Shown one piece after another: positions 7,044-13,223 of a stretch of DNA of 14,296 nucleotides. The stretch's first letter is position 1; each line of letters opens with the position of its first letter. Below the pieces are notes generated by a model. It was not told the origin of the DNA. It made no database searches and saw only the letters and a program-made list of their open reading frames with translations. Location: NCBI GenBank assembly GCA_021813645.1, contig JAKAJW010000333.1, positions 1-14,296 of the forward strand, in the 5' to 3' direction. Origin of the DNA: Pseudomonadota bacterium. GTDB lineage: Bacteria > Pseudomonadota > Alphaproteobacteria > Rhodobacterales > Rhodobacteraceae. The translations under genes and the position numbers were made by a program.

Positions 7044-7400
7044 ATGACCGGCTTTTTGACCACCCATGTGCTCGATACCGCGCGCGGCCTGCCCGCCGCC
7101 GGGATGCGCATCGACCTCTATCGGGTCGAGGGCGAGGCGCGGCAGCACCTGCATTCGACCCAGACCAACGCCGACGGCCGCACCGAGGCGCCGATCCTGC
7201 CGCCGGACCAGTTCGCCGCCGGCCAATACGAGCTGGTCTTCCACGCCGGCGCCTATCTCGACGAGGCCGGCACGCCACCCGAGGCGCCGCGCTTTCTCGA
7301 CCTGATCCCGATCCGCTTCGGGATTTCCGATCCGGCGAGCCATTACCACGTGCCGCTGCTGCTATCGCCCTTCGGCTATTCGACCTATCGCGGCAGCTGA
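7044..7400 (+). CDS. uraH: 5-hydroxyisourate hydrolase
   Basis: The 118-residue transthyretin-like protein hydrolyses 5-hydroxyisourate, the product of urate oxidation, to OHCU. The family's hallmark residues are present: H8 in the N-terminal TTHVLDTARG, R46 in DGRTEAP, H102 in HYHVPLLLSP, and the C-terminal tetrapeptide YRGS. It has no signal peptide, so it is cytoplasmic. I chose the ATG at 7044, preceded by GGAGAGAGAA, because it begins directly at the family N-terminus; upstream in-frame ATGs (for example 6990) would add low-complexity alanine-rich sequence. It is divergent from puuE and ends 10 bp from the convergent lysR gene. Confidence 0.95.
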   Translation: MTGFLTTHVLDTARGLPAAGMRIDLYRVEGEARQHLHSTQTNADGRTEAPILPPDQFAAGQYELVFHAGAYLDEAGTPPEAPRFLDLIPIRFGISDPASHYHVPLLLSPFGYSTYRGS

Positions 7401-7410
7401 TCCGGCCGCC

Positions 7411-8319
7411 CTAGGCCCCGGTCACCGCCGCGCGGCAGCGGGCGACCATGAAATCGACGAAGAGGCGGATCTTCGGGTCGCGCAGCCGGCGATGCGGCAT
7501 CAGGCAGGAGAGCTGCACCGGCAAGGGCGGCGTCGCCTCGGCGACGGGCACCAGCCGGCCGGCCGCGAGATGCTCGGCCACTTCGAAGCGCGGCTTCAGC
7601 ACGATGCCGCGCCCGTCGAGCGCCCAGAGCGTCAGCACGTCGCCATCGTCGGATTCGAACGGGCCGGTGATGTCGAAGCGGCGCGGGCCCTCGGGGGTGA
7701 GCAGGGTCCACTGGAACTCCTTGGCGCCGGGGAACCGCAGGTTCAGGCAGTCGTGCCGGTCGCGCACCAGCGCCTCGCCGTCTTGCGGCTGGCCGCGGCG
7801 GGCGAGATAGGCGGGCGCGGCGCAGAGCAGGCGCGGGCATTCTGCGATCCCCCGCACTTTCAGCGCGCTGTCTTCGAGGATGCCGAGATGGAAGGCGACG
7901 TCGAGCCCCTCGGCGGTGACGTCGATCGCCCGGTCAGACAGCCGCAGCCGCACGTCGATCTGCGGATAGGCGTCCTTGAAGGCGGGCACCGCGGGGGCGA
8001 TCAGCCGGCGCCCGATGCCGAGCGGCGCGGCGACGAAGATCGTGCCGCGCGGGTTCTGGGTGGCGTCGGTCACTGCCGCCTCGGCTGCGTCGATCGCCTC
8101 GAGGATCCTGCGGGCGCCGTCGTAGAACAGCCGGCCGTTCTCGGTCGGCTGAAGCGAGCGCGTGGTGCGGTTGAACAGCCGCACGCCGAGGTGCTTTTCC
8201 AGCTCGGCCACCCGCGCCGAGGCGACCGCCGGCGAGGTGCGCTGATCGCGGGCCGCGGCGCTCATGCTGCCCAATTCGTAGACACGCACGAACATCTTGA
8301 CGTTGTTCACATAGGCCAT
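7411..8319 (-). CDS. LysR-family transcriptional regulator
   Basis: The 302-residue product has the standard LysR layout. An N-terminal winged helix-turn-helix spans about residues 1-62 (FVRVYELGSMSAAARDQRTS, then VAELEKHLGVRLFNRTTRSL), followed by a linker helix and a periplasmic-binding-like effector domain starting near 90 (GTIFVAAPLGIGRRLIAP). The sequence style is that of the common DsdC/YafC-like repressor-activators. It sits inside the urate island, between uraH and the divergent puuD, so it is the obvious local regulator, with urate or an allantoin intermediate as possible effector (inference). The ATG at 8319 has no good Shine-Dalgarno sequence, which suggests low-level translation. 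Confidence 0.9.
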   Translation of the reverse strand: MAYVNNVKMFVRVYELGSMSAAARDQRTSPAVASARVAELEKHLGVRLFNRTTRSLQPTENGRLFYDGARRILEAIDAAEAAVTDATQNPRGTIFVAAPLGIGRRLIAPAVPAFKDAYPQIDVRLRLSDRAIDVTAEGLDVAFHLGILEDSALKVRGIAECPRLLCAAPAYLARRGQPQDGEALVRDRHDCLNLRFPGAKEFQWTLLTPEGPRRFDITGPFESDDGDVLTLWALDGRGIVLKPRFEVAEHLAAGRLVPVAEATPPLPVQLSCLMPHRRLRDPKIRLFVDFMVARCRAAVTGA

Positions 8320-8325
8320 GGCGAT

Positions 8326-8363
8326 TTTCGGGCTGGATTTGAAAGTGCTCAGTCATTTGCTGA
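8326..8363. promoter_or_regulatory. Two dyads in the lysR-puuD divergent region, candidate LysR sites
   Basis: Site A is TTTC (8326-8329)-N11-GAAA (8341-8344), the same geometry as the dyad at 6942-6962; the 9-mer CTTTCAAAT of that dyad also recurs here on the minus strand (8337-8345). Site B is TCAG (8349-8352)-N7-CTGA (8360-8363). Their centres (8335 and 8356) are 21 bp apart, two helical turns, which would put a LysR tetramer on one DNA face. Site A is 7 bp from the lysR start codon and could mediate autorepression; site B abuts the putative puuD -35 element. Confidence 0.4.
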
Positions 8364-8364
8364 A

Positions 8365-8392
8365 TTAACAAAAAGGTGCCGGCCGGTATAGC
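8365..8392 (+). promoter_or_regulatory. Candidate sigma-70 promoter of puuD
   Basis: TTAACA at 8365-8370 (5/6 match) and TATAGC at 8387-8392 (4/6 match) are separated by 16 bp. Transcription would start near 8399, just ahead of the AGGAGG ribosome site (8407-8412) and the puuD ATG at 8420. The TCAG/CTGA dyad lies immediately upstream of the -35 element, a usual place for an activator. Confidence 0.5.
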
Positions 8393-8419
8393 GTCTGGGG
8401 GCCAGCAGGAGGGACGACG

Positions 8420-9655
8420 ATGTACGATTGGGCGGTGATCGGCGAATGGGTGCAATTCGCCGTGCGCTGGACGCATGTGATTACCGCGATCGCCTGGATC
8501 GGATCGTCGTTCTATTTCATCGCGCTCGACCTCGGGCTGCATCGCGACCGCCGGCTGGAAAGCGGCGCGGATGGCGAGGAATGGCAGGTCCACGGCGGCG
8601 GTTTCTACCATATCGAGAAATACCTGGTGGCGCCCGCGCGGATGCCGGGCGACCTCATCTGGTTCAAATGGGAAGCCTACATGACCTGGGTCTCGGGCTT
8701 CGCCATGATGGTCCTGGTCTATTACTTCGGCGCCAATCTGTTCCTGATCGACCCGGCGGTGCTGCCGCTGACGGTGCCGCAGGCGGTCGCGATCTCGGCA
8801 GGCTCGCTGGCGCTCGGCTGGCTGCTTTACGACCGGATCTGCAAGTCGCGCTTCGGCGACGACAACACCCGGCTGATGATCGGGCTCTACGTGATCCTCG
8901 TCGCCATGGCCTGGGGCTATACCCACGTCTTCTCGGGCCGCGCGGCGCTGCTGCATCTGGGCGCCTTCACCGCCACCATCATGTCGGCGAATGTCTTCTT
9001 CATCATCATTCCGAACCAGAAGATCGTGGTGGCCGACCTGATCGCCGGCCGCACGCCGGATCCGAAATATGGCAAGATCGCCAAGCAGCGGTCGACGCAT
9101 AACAACTACCTGACGCTGCCGGTGCTGTTCCTGATGCTGTCGAACCACTACCCGCTGGCCTTCGCGACGAAATACAACTGGGTCATCGCCAGCCTGGTGT
9201 TCCTGATGGGCGTCACCATCCGGCACTATTTCAACAGCGTGCATGCCCGGAAGGGCAACCCGACCTGGACCTGGCTCGTCACCGCGCTGATCTTCCTGCT
9301 GATCGCCTGGCTTTCGACCGCGCCGATGTTCGCCCAGGACGGCAAGACCGGCGACATCACACCCTCGACGGCCGATCTGCGCTTCGCCCAGGCGCCCGGC
9401 TTCCATGACGTGGTATCGATCGTCGAGAGCCGCTGCTCGATGTGCCATGCGCAGGAACCGGGCTATGAAGGCATCCACTGGGCGCCGAAGGGAGTGCGGC
9501 TGGAGACCGCCAACGAGATCGCCCATGAGGCGGAGCGGATCTACATTCAGGCCGGCGTGACCCATGCCATGCCGCCCGCCAATGTCAGCTTCATCGAACC
9601 CGAGGAACGCGCCAAGATCGTCGCCTGGTACCGCGCCGCGACCGGTCGGGGCTGA
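8420..9655 (+). CDS. puuD: Membrane-bound urate oxidase with C-terminal cytochrome c domain
   Basis: The 411-residue product oxidises urate to 5-hydroxyisourate at the cytoplasmic membrane. About eight hydrophobic helices span residues 12-303, beginning with RWTHVITAIAWIGSSFYFIAL, and the loop segment GGGFYHIEKYLVAP near 59-72 is family-typical. After the last helix comes a periplasmic cytochrome c domain with C339-S-M-C342-H343 for covalent haem and M384 (in THAMPP) as the likely distal ligand. Electrons therefore pass to haem c and probably a terminal oxidase, instead of producing hydrogen peroxide as soluble uricase does. Length is normal for PuuD. AGGAGG precedes the ATG. It is divergent from the lysR gene and feeds UraH. 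Confidence 0.95.
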   Translation: MYDWAVIGEWVQFAVRWTHVITAIAWIGSSFYFIALDLGLHRDRRLESGADGEEWQVHGGGFYHIEKYLVAPARMPGDLIWFKWEAYMTWVSGFAMMVLVYYFGANLFLIDPAVLPLTVPQAVAISAGSLALGWLLYDRICKSRFGDDNTRLMIGLYVILVAMAWGYTHVFSGRAALLHLGAFTATIMSANVFFIIIPNQKIVVADLIAGRTPDPKYGKIAKQRSTHNNYLTLPVLFLMLSNHYPLAFATKYNWVIASLVFLMGVTIRHYFNSVHARKGNPTWTWLVTALIFLLIAWLSTAPMFAQDGKTGDITPSTADLRFAQAPGFHDVVSIVESRCSMCHAQEPGYEGIHWAPKGVRLETANEIAHEAERIYIQAGVTHAMPPANVSFIEPEERAKIVAWYRAATGRG

Positions 9656-9688
9656 GCGGCTGCGGCCGTTCGACCCGCCGCGCCGCGA

Positions 9689-9714
9689 CCGATCCCCCTC
9701 GCGATAGGGGGCGG
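9689..9714 (+). terminator. GC-rich hairpin downstream of puuD
   Basis: CCCCCT (9694-9699) pairs with AGGGGG (9706-9711) around a CGCGAT loop, and the stem can be lengthened by CCG (9689-9691) with CGG (9712-9714) across an AT bulge. There is no T-run after it, so intrinsic termination is doubtful; it could instead protect the puuD transcript or act in the mcl2 leader. Confidence 0.35.
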
Positions 9715-9732
9715 TTCGTGCTAGCACCGAAC
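9714..9732. promoter_or_regulatory. Dyad upstream of mcl2, possible operator
   Basis: A perfect 10-bp palindrome GTGCTAGCAC (9718-9727) is flanked by GTTC (9714-9717) and GAAC (9729-9732), the right arm displaced by one base. It lies 24 bp before the mcl2 ATG, in a position where a bound protein would interfere with transcription or early elongation. No cognate regulator is encoded nearby. Confidence 0.35.
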
Positions 9733-9755
9733 GGCGAAGGATTCAGGAGGCGGAC

Positions 9756-10637
9756 ATGGACCCGCACGCAAGGCCCTGGCGGTCGGTGCTCTACATCCCC
9801 GGCTCGCGCCAGCGCGCGCTGGAGAAGGCGCAGGGGCTGCCGGCCGACGGAATCATCTTCGATTTGGAAGATGCCGTGGCCCCTGACGAGAAGGCGGCGG
9901 CCCGGGCCTTCCTGGTCCATGCCCTGCCGCAGATGGATTACGGCCTGCGCGCGCGCATCGTGCGGATCAACGGGTTCGACAGCGAGTGGGGGCGCGACGA
10001 CGCCAGGCTGATCGCCAAGGCCGCGCCGGACGCGGTGCTGATCCCCAAGGTCGGCTCGGCCGCCGATGTCCAGGCGGTCGCCGAGACGCTGCCCGATCTG
10101 CCGCTCTGGGCGATGATCGAGACGCCGAAGGGGGTTCTCAACGCCGCCGAGATCGCCGCGCATCCGCGCATGCAGGGTTTCGTGCTGGGCACCAACGACC
10201 TGATGAAGGAACTCGGCTGTCGCTTTCGCGCCGACCGGCTGCCGCTGATGGCGAGCCTGCAGATGGCGCTGTTGGCGGCCCGGGCCGAGGGGCTGGTCTG
10301 CCTCGACGGTGTGTTCAACGCCTTCAAGGACGATCTCGGCACCAAGGCGGAATGCGAGCAGGGGCGCGACCTGGGGTTCGACGGCAAGACTGTCATCCAT
10401 CCCCGCCAGATCGAGATCGCCAACCGGGTCTTTGCGCCCGGCCCCGCAGATCTCGAAATGGCGCGGCGCCAGATCGAGGCCTACGAGGCGGCACGGGCGC
10501 AGGGCCAGGGCGTCGCCGTGGTCGACGGCAAGATCGTCGAGAACCTGCATGTGGCCACTGCCCGCCAGGTGCTGGCCAAGGCGGCGGCGATCGCCGCAAT
10601 GGAGGCGGCCCCGGCCGCGCGGCTCGAAGCGTCCTGA
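9756..10637 (+). CDS. mcl2: (3S)-malyl-CoA thioesterase (HpcH/HpaI, citrate lyase beta-like)
   Basis: The 293-residue TIM-barrel protein is a CoA-ester lyase-type enzyme: RSVLYIPGSR (9-18), the metal-binding region FDLEDAV (35-41), R70, E122 in IETPKG, GTNDL (145-149) and GFDGKTVIHPRQI (207-219). From its linkage with mch and sdh I call it the Mcl2 type, which hydrolyses malyl-CoA to malate and CoA and, with the lyase Mcl1, gives the apparent malate synthase activity of Rhodobacter sphaeroides. Sequence alone does not separate thioesterase from malyl-CoA/beta-methylmalyl-CoA lyase; Mcl1 is usually longer (about 318 residues). AGGAGG sits 6 bases before the ATG. The next gene starts 10 bp after its stop, so they form an operon. 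Confidence 0.82.
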   Translation: MDPHARPWRSVLYIPGSRQRALEKAQGLPADGIIFDLEDAVAPDEKAAARAFLVHALPQMDYGLRARIVRINGFDSEWGRDDARLIAKAAPDAVLIPKVGSAADVQAVAETLPDLPLWAMIETPKGVLNAAEIAAHPRMQGFVLGTNDLMKELGCRFRADRLPLMASLQMALLAARAEGLVCLDGVFNAFKDDLGTKAECEQGRDLGFDGKTVIHPRQIEIANRVFAPGPADLEMARRQIEAYEAARAQGQGVAVVDGKIVENLHVATARQVLAKAAAIAAMEAAPAARLEAS

Positions 10638-10647
10638 GGAGGGGCCG

Positions 10648-11202
10648 ATGACCTTTCTGATCCTAGGCGTGCTGCTTTGGTATGCGGCGCATCTGTTCAA
10701 ACGGCTGGCGCCCGGGCCGCGGGCGGCGCTGGGCGACACCGGCAAGACCATGGTTTCGGCGGCGCTGTCGGCCGCGCTGATCCTGATGGTGGTCGGTTAC
10801 CGCGCCACTGCGGGGATGGCCGATCTGTTCACCTTCCACGGCAACGGTCATCTGAACAACCTGATCATGCTGGTGGCCGTGGTGGTGTTCGGCGCCGGCA
10901 TGGCCAAGGGCGTGCTCTGGACCAGGATACGCCATCCGATGCTGATGGGCACGCTGCTTTGGGCGGTCGCCCATCTGCTGGTGCACAACGATCTGGCCTC
11001 GGTGGTGTTGTTCGGCGGCATGGGGCTTTGGGCGGTGCTGGCGATGGCGCTGATCAACAGCGCCGGGCCCTGGCAGCGGCCGGCGGCCGGTTCGGCCAAG
11101 CGCGACCTGGCGCTGATCGCCATCGCGCTGCTGATGTATGGGGCGATCACCGGGGTGCATAGCCTGCTTGGCTTTCCGCCCTTCCAGGGCAGCTACGGCT
11201 GA
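10648..11202 (+). CDS. NnrU-family integral membrane protein
   Basis: The 184-residue product has about six hydrophobic helices (near 2-19, 34-52, 68-88, 98-113, 116-137 and 152-173). The stretch RHPMLMGTLLWAVAHLLVHND (95-115), followed by SVVLFGG, is the signature of the NnrU family, named from a gene beside the nitric oxide reductase cluster; fourth-helix histidines such as H96 and H109 may bind haem or metal. Its biochemical role is not known to me. No nitrogen-oxide gene is present here. It lies between mcl2 and mch with 10-bp and 15-bp gaps, so it is co-transcribed with ethylmalonyl-CoA pathway genes. GAGGAGGGG overlaps the mcl2 stop and precedes the ATG. Confidence 0.82.
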   Translation: MTFLILGVLLWYAAHLFKRLAPGPRAALGDTGKTMVSAALSAALILMVVGYRATAGMADLFTFHGNGHLNNLIMLVAVVVFGAGMAKGVLWTRIRHPMLMGTLLWAVAHLLVHNDLASVVLFGGMGLWAVLAMALINSAGPWQRPAAGSAKRDLALIAIALLMYGAITGVHSLLGFPPFQGSYG

Positions 11203-11217
11203 GGCGGCGCGGCGGCG

Positions 11218-12246
11218 ATGAAGACCAATCCGGGCCGTTTCTTCGAGGACTACCGGCTGGGCGAGGTCATCGTCCATGCGGTGCCGCGCACCGTCTCGGG
11301 CGGCGAGCGGGCGCTTTATCACGCGCTCTACCCGGCGCGCGGGGCGCTTTATTCCTCGGACGAATTCGCCCGGGCCTGCGGCCTGCCGGCGGCGCCGCTC
11401 GACGATCTGGCGGCCTTCCACCTGGTCTTCGGCAAGACGGTTCCGGATATATCGCTGAATGCAGTGGCCAATCTCGGCTACGCCGAGGGGCGCTGGCTGC
11501 GGCCGGTCTGGCCTGGCGACACGCTGTCGGCCCGCTCCGAGGTGATCGGGCTGAAGGAGAACTCGAACGGCAAGTCCGGCGTGGTCTGGGTGCGGACCAC
11601 TGGGCTGAACCAGCATGGGGTGGCGGTGCTCGACTACGTGCGCTGGGTGATGGTGCGCAAGCGCGGCACCGGGCCGGCGCCGGAGCCGGCGGTGCCCCCG
11701 CTTGCCGCGGCGGTGGCGCCCGAGGCGCTGGTGCTGCCCGAGGGGCTGCATTTCGAGGGCTACGATTTCACCCTGGCGGGCGAACCGCATCGTTGGGGCG
11801 ACTACGATGTGGGCGAGACCATCGACCATGTGGACGGCGTGACGGTGGAAGAGGCCGAGCACATGCTGGCCACCCGGCTGTGGCAGAACACCGCCAAGGT
11901 ACATTTCGACGCCAGCCAGCGGCCGGACGGCAAACGGCTGATCTACGGCGGCCATGTCATCAGCCTGGCGCGGGCGCTGAGCTTCAACGGGCTGGCCAAT
12001 GCGCAGATGGTGGTGGCGCTGAACGCCGGCGCCCATGCCAACCCCTGCTTCGCCGGCGATACGGTGCGGGCCTGGTCGGAAGTGCTCGACAAGGCCGAGA
12101 CCGCGGTGCCCAGCGTCGGCGCCCTGCGGCTGCGGCTGGTGGCGGCGAAGGCGGGCGGTGCGCCCTTCGCGCTGCGCAGCGCGGACGGCAAATACCTGCC
12201 GGAAGTGCTGCTGGACCTGGATTACTGGGCGCTGATTCCGCGCTGA
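11218..12246 (+). CDS. mch: Mesaconyl-CoA hydratase (MaoC double hotdog)
   Basis: The 342-residue product matches the R. sphaeroides-type mesaconyl-C1-CoA hydratase in length (about 343) and in its N-terminus, MKTNPGRFFEDYRLGE. It hydrates mesaconyl-CoA to beta-methylmalyl-CoA in the ethylmalonyl-CoA pathway for acetate assimilation. Two hotdog domains are evident, about 1-150 (with RPVWPGDTLSARSEV 95-109) and 180-342 (with RLIYGGHVISLARAL 240-254 and FAGDTVRAWSEV 278-289); the RPVWPGD and FAGDTVRAWSEV segments are matching strand-turn elements of the two domains. The ATG at 11218 has only a weak purine tract upstream, so translation may depend on the upstream nnrU-like gene 15 bp away. It is the last gene of this operon before the 188-bp sdh control region. 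Confidence 0.92.
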   Translation: MKTNPGRFFEDYRLGEVIVHAVPRTVSGGERALYHALYPARGALYSSDEFARACGLPAAPLDDLAAFHLVFGKTVPDISLNAVANLGYAEGRWLRPVWPGDTLSARSEVIGLKENSNGKSGVVWVRTTGLNQHGVAVLDYVRWVMVRKRGTGPAPEPAVPPLAAAVAPEALVLPEGLHFEGYDFTLAGEPHRWGDYDVGETIDHVDGVTVEEAEHMLATRLWQNTAKVHFDASQRPDGKRLIYGGHVISLARALSFNGLANAQMVVALNAGAHANPCFAGDTVRAWSEVLDKAETAVPSVGALRLRLVAAKAGGAPFALRSADGKYLPEVLLDLDYWALIPR

Positions 12247-12265
12247 GCGCCTCGGGGCGCGGGGC

Positions 12266-12296
12266 TGTGATCACGTCTGGTTTTCCTGTGATCACA
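12266..12296. promoter_or_regulatory. Twin GTGATCAC palindromes upstream of sdhC, 21 bp apart
   Basis: GTGATCAC occurs at 12267-12274 and, extended to TGTGATCACA, at 12287-12296; equivalent bases are 21 bp apart, two helical turns, as for two dimers on one face of the DNA. A third copy is inside sdhC at 12628-12639. The two copies could also pair as RNA (9-bp stem, 13-base loop) ahead of a T6 run at 12304-12309, so a terminator for mch is the alternative reading. I cannot name the binding protein; the site lacks the 6-bp spacer of a CRP site and is not an Fnr box. Confidence 0.55.
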
Positions 12297-12327
12297 TGCG
12301 AGCTTTTTTCGACCCGCGCCGCGCGAT

Positions 12328-12372
12328 TTGACCGAAAATGCACGCCTCTTCACGTGACTTGAGCGAAAAAGC
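12328..12372 (+). repeat. Imperfect 14-bp direct repeat in the sdhC upstream region
   Basis: TTGACCGAAAATGC (12328-12341) and TTGAGCGAAAAAGC (12359-12372) agree at 12 of 14 positions and start 31 bp apart, about three helical turns. A TCACGTGA palindrome lies between them at 12350-12357. The first copy begins with TTGACC, which resembles a -35 hexamer, but no good -10 lies 16-18 bp further on. They may be activator half sites. Confidence 0.45.
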
Positions 12373-12434
12373 GGCTATTGATCGGGCGGAGACCGCGCCG
12401 CCGGCCGCGCCCGGCGTGACAGAAGGGAGCCGCC

Positions 12435-12824
12435 ATGGCTGACGCAAGGAAGGTTGAGCGACCGCTGTCGCCCTTCATGATCGGGCCCTATTACCGGCCG
12501 CAACTGACCTCGATGACCTCGATCATCACCCGAATCACCGGCAATGCGCTGATCGTTGCCGCGGTGTTGATCGCCTGGTGGCTGCTTGCCGCCGGCACTT
12601 CGGAGGCCTATTTCCAGACCGTGAATTTTGTGATCACAAGCTGGCTGGGCCAGCTGGTGATGTTCCTCTCGCTCTGGGCGGTCTGGTACCACTTCCTGGC
12701 CGGATTGCGGCATCTCTATTGGGACTCGGGCCGCGGGCTGGAGATCGAGACCGCCGAGAAGCTCGGCTGGGCGGTCATCATCGGTTCGGTCGTGCTGACC
12801 GTCCTGACCGCGATCGTGATCTGA
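12435..12824 (+). CDS. sdhC: Succinate dehydrogenase cytochrome b556 subunit
   Basis: The 129-residue protein is the first of two membrane anchors of respiratory complex II. The N-terminal RPLSPFMIGPYYRPQLTS motif is characteristic; S29 and R33 align with the E. coli quinone-site residues S27 and R31. Three helices lie near 30-53, 63-90 and 109-129. H86 in WYHFLAGLRH should be the haem b ligand (E. coli H84), with H93 seven residues later as in E. coli (H91). AAGGGAG precedes the ATG at 12435. The stop is 10 bp from sdhD. The TGTGATCACA palindrome falls within its coding sequence. Confidence 0.94.
   Translation: MADARKVERPLSPFMIGPYYRPQLTSMTSIITRITGNALIVAAVLIAWWLLAAGTSEAYFQTVNFVITSWLGQLVMFLSLWAVWYHFLAGLRHLYWDSGRGLEIETAEKLGWAVIIGSVVLTVLTAIVI
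12628..12639. promoter_or_regulatory. Intragenic TTGTGATCACAA palindrome in sdhC
   Basis: A perfect 12-bp palindrome inside sdhC carries the same TGTGATCACA core as the pair upstream of the gene. It encodes part of a membrane helix and could be coincidental, but a downstream operator helping DNA looping is possible. Confidence 0.35.
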
Positions 12825-12834
12825 GGAGGCGGCG

Positions 12835-13206
12835 ATGCAATATCTGACCGACCGCAAGCGCGCCACCGGCCTCGGCTCGTCGCATAGCGGAACGCATCAT
12901 CACTGGTCGATGCAGAAGAGCGCGGTGGCGCTGGCGGTCCTGGTGCCGCTGTTTCTCTGCACCTTCGGCTATATCCTTGGCCATCCCTATGCCGAGGTGA
13001 AAGCCTACTACGCCCGGCCCTTCCCGGCGATCGTGGCGGGGCTGACGCTGGTCGTCGGGCTCAACCATTTCCGGCTGGGCGCGCAGATGGCGATCGAAGA
13101 CTACAGCGGGGGTCTCACCCGCAAGGCGCTGATCCTCGGGGTGAGCGGGCTTTCCTATCTCGTGATGGCGACGGGGCTTCTGGGCCTCATCCGCCTCGCG
13201 CTCTGA
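12835..13206 (+). CDS. sdhD: Succinate dehydrogenase hydrophobic membrane anchor subunit
   Basis: The 123-residue product is the second complex II anchor. The cytoplasmic N-terminus contains GSSHSGTHHHW, common in alphaproteobacterial SdhD, and three helices lie near 29-50, 63-84 and 97-120. In NHFRLGAQMAIEDY, H78 corresponds to the E. coli haem ligand H71 and D89-Y90 to the quinone-site D82-Y83, with identical spacing. GAGGAGG overlapping the sdhC stop precedes the ATG. It is followed after 17 bp by sdhA. Together with SdhC it binds haem b and ubiquinone. Confidence 0.94.
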   Translation: MQYLTDRKRATGLGSSHSGTHHHWSMQKSAVALAVLVPLFLCTFGYILGHPYAEVKAYYARPFPAIVAGLTLVVGLNHFRLGAQMAIEDYSGGLTRKALILGVSGLSYLVMATGLLGLIRLAL

Positions 13207-13223
13207 CCGACGGAGCTTCGCCG

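Noticed and set aside
7934..9727. 597-codon minus-strand frame over puuD
   Set aside because: Opposite a clear PuuD gene, and composition (many D, H, R, Q) is typical of antisense translation in GC-rich DNA.
10663..12036. 457-codon minus-strand frame over nnrU-like and mch
   Set aside because: Antisense shadow of two intact genes; no domain is recognisable.
12247..12260. GCGCC-TCGG-GGCGC hairpin right after the mch stop
   Set aside because: Only 5 bp of stem and no T-run follows, so it is not a convincing terminator.
12376..12390. TTGAT half of an Fnr/FnrL box upstream of sdhC
   Set aside because: The second half (ATCAA) is absent at the required spacing.
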